A DNA stretch of 13,817 nucleotides from CAYSLA01 sp964431685 (GCA_964431685.1 CAYSLA010000085.1:1-13817), one strand, 5' to 3'; positions 1 through 7,395 are shown, counted from the first letter of the stretch. Notes: generated from the sequence alone by a model not told the origin. Translations and numbers: made by a program.

Positions 1-4
1 TGGT

Positions 5-48
5 GTTTCGGGACTTGAGTGGAGCTTGCGGAACGGAAGTCCCGAAAC
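5..48. repeat. 12-bp perfect inverted repeat upstream of the first secreted-protein gene
   Basis: The arms gtttcgggactt (5-16) and aagtcccgaaac (37-48) are perfect reverse complements around a 20-nt loop. No T-run follows, so this is not a classical intrinsic terminator. It lies 33 bp before the ATG of the next gene and could be an operator, a leader hairpin or the 3' end of an upstream unit. The left arm with its neighbours (3-18) recurs exactly at 13746-13761. Confidence 0.55.
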
Positions 49-81
49 TAAACAGCCAGTTTGTATGAGGAGTTTACGTAT

Positions 82-2139
82 ATGACTAGTAACGTTATGT
101 TCAGGACGTCCGTCTGCTTCATCGCGACAGGCGCAGTCGTTCTTCTATGTGCGATGGCTTCCTTTGCACAGGATCGCCAACCCGTGGTGCTGGCTTCGGA
201 GGTCTCTGCCAGCTACATCGTGACTGATCTCTCCGCCGCCCTCGCCAGGGTGGGCAGCAGCCAGGCCACTCTGAATGTGGCCCAGATAGTTACCGTCTCA
301 ACCAATACCGTGGTTCCCGAGAACGTCACCCTCAAGTTCTCCAGAGGTGGCGCGCTCAATATTGCTGCCGGAGTTACTCTGACCATCAACGGCGGTATCG
401 AGGCGGGGCTCTATCAGATATTTACTGGTGATGGGAATGTGGCTGGCGACCCCAAGGTCGAGGCCGTCTATCCCGAGTGGTTCTACAGCGGCGCGTACAA
501 CTCGCAGTCCGCAGACTGGTCGCCTGCCATCAATGCGGCTATCGATCTAGCTAACTCAGGATGCAAGAAGGTGAGACTGCAGTCTCGCAGATACAACGTT
601 CTCTCAACGATAAACCTGGCCTACGCAACAGTCAACAAGGCCGATATGACACTCGAAGGAGCCGTCAGAAGCACGCAGTACGAGAGAGGGACTCTACTGG
701 TGGGCAACACCGGCGAGGGCAAGTGCGTGATTGAGACAACCGATACCGATGGCATTCATCTCAAGAACATCGGCGTTGTTCGGGGGAGCGTAAACCCGAG
801 TTCAATAGGTATTTTGCAGGCGAGAGGCACCACCACCGGATGGGCCGGTGACCAGTATCACGAGAATGTATATGTGAATATGAGCTCCAATCCCTCGTCA
901 AACAACGGAATCGGAACAATAGGAATCATCAACCTGGCGGGTGAGGAAACGCGGTGGGAGAACCTGCAGGTTTGGGCAAACCTTCCGCTCGTCATCACCT
1001 GGACCAACGGCTTCATGCGCACCAACGGTGACATGTCCGGTCTGACCGGCTGTGGCATCACGTCTTCCGTTGGTCTGACGATGGCTACGAACGCCAGCGA
1101 CACGGTTTTCAGGCTGAGCGGGCTCGGCAGGTTGATAGCCTACGACTTCGTATCTCCGTGCGTTCTGATGAATGCCGCTGCCACCGTCGACCTGGGGCAC
1201 GTGTTCCTGCAGATGAGACCGTCCGGGGTCGCGGGAGTTACTCAGGGCAGCTACAAGTACGCTGTTGAGAACTGGAACTGCTATCAGTTCAGACACTTCG
1301 GCGCGATAGAGGGCGCTGGAGGCTATCTGCTCAATCGCCGCGACCTGACCGATGCGGACATCAACGTGCGAATGTCTGGAAATGGCGAGACCACACAGCC
1401 CCTTGACCCCCTCATCTATCTATATGATGATGGCGGAGACTATTCGTTCTACAGGTGCAAGGTCAACCTTGTTTCCTATGATTCCACGCGCCCCTTGTTC
1501 GTCTCTAAGCGGCTCGATTCCAGCAACAGCGAACCAATGCGTTTCACTATCCAGGACTGCGAGTTCAAGACCGGCGGCGCATACAATATGACGACGTTCC
1601 GGGATAAGCGGATATTGCGCAAGACGCGAAACAGCAGTTTCAACTTCGGCGACGGCAGGAGAGTTCAGGTCGGCGATCAGACGATGGTGGTGCCGATCTC
1701 GAAGAATATCGGCGTCCGAGGTCAGGCTACCGATCTCTTCCGGATTCAGATGCCTACCTACATCAGCAATCTTGGGGCGTTCACGGTCTCGGTGAGTGTG
1801 GAAGGTTCTCTGACCAACGCCCTGGCGGGCGGGGTGGGCGACCCGTCCGCAAACAGCTTCAGGTGTAACTTCAACGTAGCCAATCAGTACAGCTCCAAGA
1901 ATATCGTGGTTTCAACAATAAGCGTAACCAACGATTCGCCGGCCAACACCAACGCCGCCGCAAACTCGATCACAGGTGTGCAGATAACGGCCGTGCCGGA
2001 CAACACGAACAACTGGGTGACTGTGCGGGCTCAACCGGTGACTACCGGAGTGAACAACGCCGCCGTACTGCTCAATGCGGAAGTGACCTCGATATGGAGT
2101 GGCGGACACAGAGATACGCTTATGATTGAGCCGCTCTGA
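82..2139 (+). CDS. Secreted right-handed beta-helix protein (pectate-lyase/tailspike-like), paralog A
   Basis: This is a predicted exported protein of 685 residues. The ATG at 82 is preceded by a GAGGAG ribosome site (67-72); the in-frame TTG at 61 is upstream of that site. Residues 1-29 look like a Sec signal peptide: R8, a hydrophobic core, then cleavage near SFA|Q. Residues about 80-130 contain a pattern (VTLKFSRGGALNI, then TLTINGGIEAGLYQIF) that I recognise from the pre-helix part of phage-tailspike and pectate-lyase-superfamily proteins. It leads into YPEWF (130-134), an ADWSPAINAAI segment and beta-helix-like runs. The C-terminal third (about 530-685) is beta-rich and resembles tail-fibre end domains. 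Likely roles are binding or cutting an extracellular polysaccharide, or acting as surface structure; I cannot identify catalytic residues. The next gene is a paralog. Fold assignment is fairly sure; substrate and activity are unknown. Confidence 0.8.
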   Translation: MTSNVMFRTSVCFIATGAVVLLCAMASFAQDRQPVVLASEVSASYIVTDLSAALARVGSSQATLNVAQIVTVSTNTVVPENVTLKFSRGGALNIAAGVTLTINGGIEAGLYQIFTGDGNVAGDPKVEAVYPEWFYSGAYNSQSADWSPAINAAIDLANSGCKKVRLQSRRYNVLSTINLAYATVNKADMTLEGAVRSTQYERGTLLVGNTGEGKCVIETTDTDGIHLKNIGVVRGSVNPSSIGILQARGTTTGWAGDQYHENVYVNMSSNPSSNNGIGTIGIINLAGEETRWENLQVWANLPLVITWTNGFMRTNGDMSGLTGCGITSSVGLTMATNASDTVFRLSGLGRLIAYDFVSPCVLMNAAATVDLGHVFLQMRPSGVAGVTQGSYKYAVENWNCYQFRHFGAIEGAGGYLLNRRDLTDADINVRMSGNGETTQPLDPLIYLYDDGGDYSFYRCKVNLVSYDSTRPLFVSKRLDSSNSEPMRFTIQDCEFKTGGAYNMTTFRDKRILRKTRNSSFNFGDGRRVQVGDQTMVVPISKNIGVRGQATDLFRIQMPTYISNLGAFTVSVSVEGSLTNALAGGVGDPSANSFRCNFNVANQYSSKNIVVSTISVTNDSPANTNAAANSITGVQITAVPDNTNNWVTVRAQPVTTGVNNAAVLLNAEVTSIWSGGHRDTLMIEPL

Positions 2140-2172
2140 TTCTGGGAGCGCCGACGCCCCGAAACGTGCACG

Positions 2173-2209
2173 CCTGATGGGACGGGATTTGAAATCCAGT
2201 CCCATCAGG
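2173..2209. repeat. Long near-perfect palindrome between the two secreted-protein genes
   Basis: Arms cctgatgggac (2173-2183) and gtcccatcagg (2199-2209) pair perfectly. After one mismatch the stem resumes with ggat/atcc around a small loop. The sequence after the stem is ggcaacc, without a T-run, so intrinsic termination is doubtful. It could attenuate readthrough, stabilise the upstream mRNA 3' end, or be a dispersed palindromic unit. Confidence 0.6.
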
Positions 2210-2259
2210 GCAACCGTCAGAACCCATGTTCCCGAGCTTACCAATAGAAGGAGAATCCA

Positions 2260-4278
2260 ATGATTAGAGTTTTCCGAGTCTCACTCACGTTCGCCGTAGC
2301 CCTGCTGGTGGCCCTCAGTGCACACGCAGTCGCCGATGTCATTGATCTAGCCAGGTCTGTTGCAGATGCGGGCACCGCGCCCACTACTCTGCATATCACG
2401 CGACCGATAGCGGTCACGGGCAATCTGACAGTTCCCGACAACATCACGCTGTCCGTCGACCGCGGAGGGATGCTCAGTGTCAGCTCAGGAGCGACACTTA
2501 CCATCAATGGCAGCATCGACGCTGGGCTCTATCAGATATTCGACGGCGAGGGCACCATCGGCGGCGACATCAAAGTGGAAGCAATCTACCCCGAATGGTT
2601 CTACTCCGGCGCCTACAACTCGCAGGATTCCGACTGGGCACCCGCCATCAACAAAGCGATCGTGTTGGCGAACTCCGGCTGCCTCAAGGTGAAACTGCAG
2701 TGCCGAAGATACAACGTCAACTCCGCAGTTGACCTGACTTCCGCCCCAGGCGCTAACAAAGCCGGAATGACATTGGAGGGAGCGATCAGGAGCACTCAGT
2801 ATGAACGTGGCACTCTGCTTGTCGGCAACACAGGCGAAGGCAAGTGCGTAATCGAGACATCCGATACTGATGGCATACACCTGAAGAATGTCGGCGTGAT
2901 TCGGGGAAGCGTGAACCCCAGCTCCATAGGTATACTCCAGGGCAGGGCCTCCGGGACAGGCTGGGCTGGTGACCAGTATCACGAGAATGTCTACGTGAAC
3001 ATGAGCTCCAATCCGTCCTCCAACGGTGGATTCGGGACGATAGGCATTGTGAACATCGCGGGTGAGGAGACCAAGTGGCACAACCTGCAGGTGTGGGCAA
3101 ACCTGCCACTCATCATCACGATTGGAAGCGGGGCCGGCAAGGACCTCGAGAAGCTCCAGAGAACAAAGGGCGACTTCTCCGGCACCGACAGTTACACCGT
3201 TCCGTCATCCGTCGGACAGAGCCTTGTCCAACAGGGCAGCAACACGGTCTTTGAGATGAGCGGTCTTGGCAGGCTCATATCCTACGACCACGTTTCTCCG
3301 TGCCTGCTGCTCAGCACGACGGCAACCGTCAACCTGGGCCACACATTCATGCAACTCAGAGACTCCGGTATCAGCGGGATCACTCCAGGGCAGTACAAGT
3401 ACGCGGTCGAGAACTGGAACGTCTGGCATTTCAAGCATCAGGGATCGGTGGAAGGTTCCAGCGGTTATCTGCTGAACCGGAGAGGGCTCTTCAACGCAGA
3501 CGTTACCACAACCATTGCCGGGTCCGGCGAAACCAGGCTGCCGGTCATATATCTGTTCGACGACAACTTCGATGGTCACTTCTACCATTCAACAATCTTC
3601 AACTCCAGCTTCAACATATTCTCCTACGATGAGAACAGGCCGCTTATTGCGTCGAGGAGGCTCGATGGAGACGACGGCGCGCCAATGTACTTTACCATCA
3701 GGAACTGCAGCTTCAAGACCCAGATGCCGCTGAATATGGCGACAATGTCGGACAAGAGGATTCTGAGAAAGACGTTCGACACCACGTGGCAGTTCAGGGA
3801 TGGAAGCGTGCACGTCGGCAACAACCTGATCTCGATAGACATCTCCAAGAGCATTGGCAGGAGCGGCGTCCAGACTGATCTGTTCAAGATTCACATGCCC
3901 ACTTTCATCGACGGGATGGGAGCGTTCTCGGCCGCCGTCAGCTTCGAAGGCGCGCTGAGCAGTGCGTCCGGTTCTGACTCTGCTTCTGTAATGCCGTTCT
4001 CCGGGTCTTTTGAGGTGGTGAATCCTCAGGATGCGATCAATATCACCGCCTCCCGGCCCAGGACCACGATTGGCCGACCGACCGACGCAAACTCCCGCAA
4101 GTTCTCCATCAAGGCACTCAGACTATCCGCAGTCCCGGACAACGCAAACAACTGCGTCGTGGTCAAGGCTGAACCGTCGTGTGGTGGTTCCGACGCAGCC
4201 GACGTTCAGTTGAACTGTACTGTCACGCTGAGATGGAGCGGCGGCGCGCGAGATACAGTCCTGATCGAGAGATTGTAG
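2260..4278 (+). CDS. Secreted right-handed beta-helix protein (pectate-lyase/tailspike-like), paralog B
   Basis: This is a 672-residue predicted exported protein. A strong ribosome site, agaaggag (2246-2253), sits 6 nt before the ATG. Residues 1 to about 25 form a signal peptide (R3, R6, hydrophobic core, AHA or AVA cleavage). The layout matches paralog A: the TLTINGSIDAGLYQIF pre-helix pattern, YPEWFYSGAYNSQ, a long beta-helix core and a beta-rich C-terminal domain ending in a WSGGARDT segment. From YPEWF over about 175 residues the two paralogs agree at about four positions in five by eye, while the N-terminal and last third diverge strongly. Its own ribosome site and the 120-bp gap mean it could be co-transcribed with A or separate. 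Activity and ligand are unknown; a surface polysaccharide role is inference from the fold. Confidence 0.8.
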   Translation: MIRVFRVSLTFAVALLVALSAHAVADVIDLARSVADAGTAPTTLHITRPIAVTGNLTVPDNITLSVDRGGMLSVSSGATLTINGSIDAGLYQIFDGEGTIGGDIKVEAIYPEWFYSGAYNSQDSDWAPAINKAIVLANSGCLKVKLQCRRYNVNSAVDLTSAPGANKAGMTLEGAIRSTQYERGTLLVGNTGEGKCVIETSDTDGIHLKNVGVIRGSVNPSSIGILQGRASGTGWAGDQYHENVYVNMSSNPSSNGGFGTIGIVNIAGEETKWHNLQVWANLPLIITIGSGAGKDLEKLQRTKGDFSGTDSYTVPSSVGQSLVQQGSNTVFEMSGLGRLISYDHVSPCLLLSTTATVNLGHTFMQLRDSGISGITPGQYKYAVENWNVWHFKHQGSVEGSSGYLLNRRGLFNADVTTTIAGSGETRLPVIYLFDDNFDGHFYHSTIFNSSFNIFSYDENRPLIASRRLDGDDGAPMYFTIRNCSFKTQMPLNMATMSDKRILRKTFDTTWQFRDGSVHVGNNLISIDISKSIGRSGVQTDLFKIHMPTFIDGMGAFSAAVSFEGALSSASGSDSASVMPFSGSFEVVNPQDAINITASRPRTTIGRPTDANSRKFSIKALRLSAVPDNANNCVVVKAEPSCGGSDAADVQLNCTVTLRWSGGARDTVLIERL

Positions 4279-4295
4279 GAACTCAAGAAGCATTA

Positions 4296-4304
4296 TGCTA
4301 CAAT
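4296..4304 (+). promoter_or_regulatory. Possible extended -10 promoter for the FAD oxidoreductase gene
   Basis: The sequence TGCTACAAT matches an extended -10 element (TGnTATAAT with one change). No good -35 lies at 16-18 bp; the nearest TTG (4273) is 20 bp away. It falls 18 bp after the stop of paralog B and about 107 bp before the next gene's chosen start, a sensible place for a promoter. Confidence 0.35.
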
Positions 4305-4346
4305 AGGTAAACCTCTTTGAGGACTCGGCGATGGAGGAATACCCAG

Positions 4347-4385
4347 ATGCGACTCTTGTTCTTGCCAGGCGAAATCATTGCTTGA
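4347..4385 (+). CDS. Possible 12-codon leader ORF before the FAD oxidoreductase gene
   Basis: ATG at 4347 opens a 12-residue frame (MRLLFLPGEIIA) ending at TGA 4383-4385. A good ribosome site, GGAGG (4333-4337), lies 9 nt upstream. It ends 25 nt before the chosen start of the oxidoreductase. It may be a translated leader peptide, the remnant of a broken gene, or chance. There is no amino-acid run typical of attenuation. Confidence 0.2.
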   Translation: MRLLFLPGEIIA

Positions 4386-4410
4386 AGTTGGAAAGCAAGT
4401 GGAGATGAAG

Positions 4411-5796
4411 ATGGAAATCGAAATCCCACGTCAGATGGTACCCGTTCTTGACGAGAGCGATGTGCTTGTCTGCGGGGCAGGCTGCGCAGGGATTGCCGCC
4501 GCCGTCAGCGCGGCCCGACATGGCTCTCGCGTGACAATGGTCGAGCGCTGGCCTACCATTGGCGGGATGGCTACAAACGCATTGGTCAACGGCTGGCACC
4601 GAAGCGATCGCGAGAAGATGGTCATCTATGGTTTGGTGGAGGAAAGCACGCAGCGAGCTTTGAAACACGGATGGATCCGCCAGGATGCCCAGTTCCCTCG
4701 CGCGCACGAGACACATTGGTTCGAACCCGAAGGAATGCGCCTTGTGTGGCAACGAATGCTGAACGAAGCCGGCGTGAAATGTTTGTGTCATACGGTTGGG
4801 GGTGAACCCGTGCTGGAAAACGGGCGGGTCAAAGGCGTACTGGTGGACACCAAACTCGGCCGGCGGGCATTGTTGGCCAAGATCGTGGTTGACGCCACCG
4901 GTGATGGCGATGTGGCGGCGAAGGCGGGAGTGCCGTTCGACTTCGGTCGGGAGTCTGACGGGCTTGTGCAGGGCATGACTCTTATCTTCACCCTGCGAGG
5001 CATCGAGGAAGATGTGACAGGCGCTCTTCCGCACGAAGTGGTCAACGAGGTAATCGACCGCATGGTTGAGCTGCGGAAGCAGGGCCAAATGCCTCCTTTC
5101 AACGAGGGCAATATGCGGGGCACTTTTACTCACTGGGGCGCGCCGAATCATATGCCTTGGAATGTGTGCCCGGTGGCAGGCAACCCGCTCGACGAAGAAG
5201 AATTGTCCCGCCTCCACGCTATGGCGCATGAGTACGTAGTTCAATACCTTGATTTCCTCCGAGTCAATATGCCGGGAATGGCAAAAGCCGAAATCGAGCA
5301 AACAGGCTTTGCCCTCGGCGTTCGCGAGTCCCGGCGCATCCGCGGGCTGAAGACACTGACGGTCGAAATGGTCCTGGGCGCTGTCAAACATCCCGATGCA
5401 ATTGGCCACGGCGTCTGGATGGTGGACATTCACGATCCTAAGGGAACTGGATACACTACATTCTATGATCTGGGTAATCACAACACGCTTCGAGTCGGCA
5501 CGAGTTATCATATCCCTTTGCGAATGTGCCTGAATCCTCAATTACCCAATCTGGCTACAGTAGGGCGTTGCGCGTCCTCAACTCACGATGCACACTCCTC
5601 TGTGCGCGTGCAAACCCACTGCATGGTCATGGGTCAGGGAGTCGGGACGGCGGCGGCGCTGGCGATTGCGACCGGAGTCGAGATGGCGCAGGTGAATACT
5701 GCCGCCCTGCAATCGGCCTTGATCGCAGATGGCGTCTACCTGCAAGACGTGCCTGCCGAGATAGGCCCAGCGAATGCTTCTGCTCCTGGGCCATAA
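4411..5796 (+). CDS. FAD-dependent oxidoreductase (PF12831-type)
   Basis: This is a predicted cytoplasmic flavoprotein of 461 residues; substrate unknown. Near the N-terminus, DVLVCGAGCAG (17-27) is the GxGxxG dinucleotide-binding motif of a Rossmann fold. E45 at the end of the second strand would contact the FAD ribose, followed by a PTIGGMATN segment. The C-terminal part (about 393-418) has the MGQGVGTAAALA pattern typical of the second FAD-contacting region in this family. Length fits, and no membrane segment or signal peptide is seen. I chose ATG 4411 because GTGGAG (4399-4404) is 6 nt upstream; ATG 4405 and an upstream TTG are possible but fit the ribosome site worse. The family is common in environmental bacteria, often near sugar or polymer catabolism genes. 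A link with the neighbouring secreted proteins is only suggested by position. Confidence 0.85.
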   Translation: MEIEIPRQMVPVLDESDVLVCGAGCAGIAAAVSAARHGSRVTMVERWPTIGGMATNALVNGWHRSDREKMVIYGLVEESTQRALKHGWIRQDAQFPRAHETHWFEPEGMRLVWQRMLNEAGVKCLCHTVGGEPVLENGRVKGVLVDTKLGRRALLAKIVVDATGDGDVAAKAGVPFDFGRESDGLVQGMTLIFTLRGIEEDVTGALPHEVVNEVIDRMVELRKQGQMPPFNEGNMRGTFTHWGAPNHMPWNVCPVAGNPLDEEELSRLHAMAHEYVVQYLDFLRVNMPGMAKAEIEQTGFALGVRESRRIRGLKTLTVEMVLGAVKHPDAIGHGVWMVDIHDPKGTGYTTFYDLGNHNTLRVGTSYHIPLRMCLNPQLPNLATVGRCASSTHDAHSSVRVQTHCMVMGQGVGTAAALAIATGVEMAQVNTAALQSALIADGVYLQDVPAEIGPANASAPGP

Positions 5797-5859
5797 ACGA
5801 GTGTCTACGGCAGCGACGCTCTGGTCGGCGGCTTTGGGCATAAGCCACATCGTCGCTTC

Positions 5860-5886
5860 AGTGATCTTCCTTTTCGGTATAGCCAT
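5860..5886 (-). pseudogene. Possible fragment of an rpmF (ribosomal protein L32) start
   Basis: On the minus strand an AGGAG ribosome site is followed after 4 nt by an ATG and codons reading MAIPKRKIT. This resembles the L32 start (MAVPKRKTS is typical), but similarity stops at once and the frame runs into sequence antisense to the oxidoreductase gene. Just upstream, another frame reads LDKRSALENFK, vaguely like the DUF177 (YceD) C-terminus that normally precedes rpmF. Chance is quite possible with so short a match. The rest of the 177-bp convergent intergenic region (5797-5973) shows only a weak 5-bp hairpin (5830-5846). Confidence 0.2.
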
Positions 5887-5973
5887 GATACTCCTGTTTT
5901 GAAGTTCTCCAGTGCCGACCTCTTGTCCAAATCAAGCAGGCATCTAGAGGCTTGAGCGCAATGTCAGTTGGTA

Positions 5974-6744
5974 CTAATCATCCAACCCGGAGCGTTTGAA
6001 CAGGTCTCTCAGCTTCTTGCGCTCCCGCGCCTCACGAATCCGGCGCGGAAAATTCAGGGAACCGAGGAGGCTTGCCTTGGGGTGAATCCGAACGACATTA
6101 TCCGGCTCAGAGGTGCTGCGCGGCCTCACTCTCGATCTGCTCCGAGGCAGAACATACCAATACGAATATGCGCATCCCGCGAGAGCAGTTATCCCCAGCA
6201 TCCAGTGCCTGCCGCCGTAGCTGACCAGCACCATCAGTACGCTAATCACGGCCAGATACTTCAGCTTCATCGGCAGGACGAATGCAAACAGAACCTGGTC
6301 TTCGGGGTTGAGCATTGCGAACGCGACAGTTACCCCGGCCAGAGGAAGCAGCAGGCCAATTGTTGCCACGTGTCCGGCTCCCAGGAATCCTCCGAGCGCG
6401 AGTCCACCCGCGGAGATAGCGCTCATAGCGAAGAAAAACCTGGCGAACCGAGTCGTTCCCCAGCCTCTCTCCAGACTCCCCCCGGCTATCCACAGCCAGA
6501 ACAACGAGAATATCGCCCCCAGTGCGCTGCCGGATGCGTTGACGAATGGGTAGGTTATGGCGGTCCACGGCATCTTGACGAAGGTTAGCGTGCTGAAGCC
6601 CAGGTAGTACACCAGCGCATCCCACCGAGTCAACGCAAGCACGATAAGCGTGAGGATGTTGGTGACCATAAGGAGCTTGGTAAGTGGTATCCTGTCGTAG
6701 ACAAGCCAGTACATCGCTTGCTGACCCGGACTTCTGTATCTCAT
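5974..6744 (-). CDS. Rhomboid-family membrane protein, probably lacking protease activity
   Basis: This is a polytopic membrane protein of 256 residues. The rhomboid pattern is clear in the first half: MPWTAITYPFVNAS (58-71) matches the family's W-R-x-x-T-x-x-F-x-H-x loop region, and LWIAGGSLERGWGTTRF (84-100) matches the conserved G-x-x-x-E-x-x-x-G segment after the second helix. Aligned back from the NP at 146-147, the usual GASG serine motif reads G130-L-L-L, so the catalytic serine is replaced by leucine. The loop H is N69, while H180 lies near where the catalytic histidine would be. The last 55 residues are a basic, charged cytoplasmic tail. By analogy with rhomboid pseudoproteases it may bind or regulate membrane proteins. 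The start at 6744 has only a weak ribosome site. The gene converges on the FAD oxidoreductase. Confidence 0.75.
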   Translation of the reverse strand: MRYRSPGQQAMYWLVYDRIPLTKLLMVTNILTLIVLALTRWDALVYYLGFSTLTFVKMPWTAITYPFVNASGSALGAIFSLFWLWIAGGSLERGWGTTRFARFFFAMSAISAGGLALGGFLGAGHVATIGLLLPLAGVTVAFAMLNPEDQVLFAFVLPMKLKYLAVISVLMVLVSYGGRHWMLGITALAGCAYSYWYVLPRSRSRVRPRSTSEPDNVVRIHPKASLLGSLNFPRRIREARERKKLRDLFKRSGLDD

Positions 6745-6813
6745 ATGCTAACCGCCGATTTGGGATATTCGCTAAGTGAGGTCTTCCATACAAACGCGTA
6801 CGGAACCACCACC

Positions 6814-6842
6814 ATTGTACCGTTCTAGTCGTAGGAGGGCAA
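6814..6842 (-). promoter_or_regulatory. Predicted sigma70-type promoter of the rhomboid-family gene
   Basis: Read on the minus strand, TTGCCC (6842-6837) and TACAAT (6819-6814) are separated by 17 bp. Transcription would begin near 6807, giving a leader of about 60 nt before the ATG at 6744. The -35 hexamer overlaps the left edge of the first copy of the tandem repeat. Confidence 0.4.
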
Positions 6843-7283
6843 ACGCCTGCACCCATCGCACGATCTCCGGGACGAAGAACAGTCCCGGAGTATAGTCTTG
6901 TCGCATCAATACCAACGCACTCTGCTTCGCGGAACACCTTCCCCTTCCNNNNNNNNNNNNNNNNNNNNNNNNNNNNNNNNNNNNNNNNNNNNNNNNNNNN
7001 NNNNNNNNNNNNNNNNNNNNNNNNNNNNNNNNNNNNNNNNNNNNNNNNGTACAGTCTTGTCGCATCAATACCAACGCACTCTGCTTCGCGGAACACCTTC
7101 CCCTTCCCCCTCCGTCTCGGAGGGGGCTAGGGGGAGGTAACGGCAAGCGCCTGCACCCATCGCACGATCTCCGGGACGAAGAACAGTCCCGGAGTACAGT
7201 CTTGTCGCATCAATACCAACGCACTCTGCTTCGCGGAACACCTTCCCCCTCCCCCTCCGTTTCGGAGGGGGTTAGGGGGAGGT
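6838..7283. repeat. Tandem array of a 145-bp palindrome-rich repeat, interrupted by an assembly gap
   Basis: The same unit appears at least three times. Equivalent points (the gta-agtcttg segment) lie at 6890, 7049 and 7194, so the period of the intact pair is 145 bp. Each unit carries an inverted repeat ctccgggac/gtcccggag (6865-6873 with 6882-6890; 7169-7177 with 7186-7194). It then has the segment tcgcatcaataccaacgcac and a 44-bp G/C-rich palindrome (7095-7138 and 7240-7283) with a 9-bp perfect stem core, ccccctccg/cggaggggg. Copies differ at only a few positions. No convincing ORF is present. It fills most of the 651-bp gene-free stretch between the divergent rhomboid and folK genes. Confidence 0.9.
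6949..7048. other. Assembly gap (100 N) inside the repeat array
   Basis: Exactly 100 unknown bases begin in the middle of the cytosine-rich arm of the palindrome in copy 1 and end inside the next copy. A strict 145-bp period would need 86 bases here, so 100 N is probably a placeholder and the true length and copy number are unknown. ORFs read through it are artefacts. Confidence 0.95.
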
Positions 7284-7319
7284 GTGGGCGCTTGTCCCGA
7301 AGCCCGCCTGCCCCTGTTT

Positions 7320-7347
7320 TTGCTCGAACACTCTGAGAGCGTATAAT
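7320..7347 (+). promoter_or_regulatory. Predicted promoter of the folK-panC cluster
   Basis: A perfect TATAAT (7342-7347) lies 16 bp after TTGCTC (7320-7325), which keeps the TTG core. Transcription would begin near 7354, about 42 nt before the folK start. It is the first good plus-strand promoter after the repeat array and the likely start of the six-gene transcript. Confidence 0.5.
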
Positions 7348-7395
7348 GATAGTGAGAACACAGTGAGACACAAGGTGTCGGATGGCGGAGGACTG

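Noticed and set aside
82..4278. A prophage tail region
   Set aside because: The beta-helix proteins resemble tailspikes, but both have Sec signal peptides and no phage structural, lysis or integrase gene is nearby.
4375..5541. A 388-codon open frame antisense to the FAD oxidoreductase
   Set aside because: It mirrors the coding frame of a clearly recognised gene, shows no family motif and has composition typical of an antisense shadow.
5968..6588. A 206-codon plus-strand frame over the rhomboid-family gene
   Set aside because: It is opposite a gene with clear membrane-helix and rhomboid patterns; its translation has no hydrophobic or domain signal.
6242..7146. Open frames on both strands that read through the N gap and the repeat array
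   Set aside because: They depend on unknown bases and on repeats encoding low-complexity Pro/Arg/Gly peptides; no motif or ribosome site supports them.
6838..7283. CRISPR array
   Set aside because: The repeats are about 145 bp and nearly identical throughout, with no short repeat and variable spacer pattern and no cas genes.
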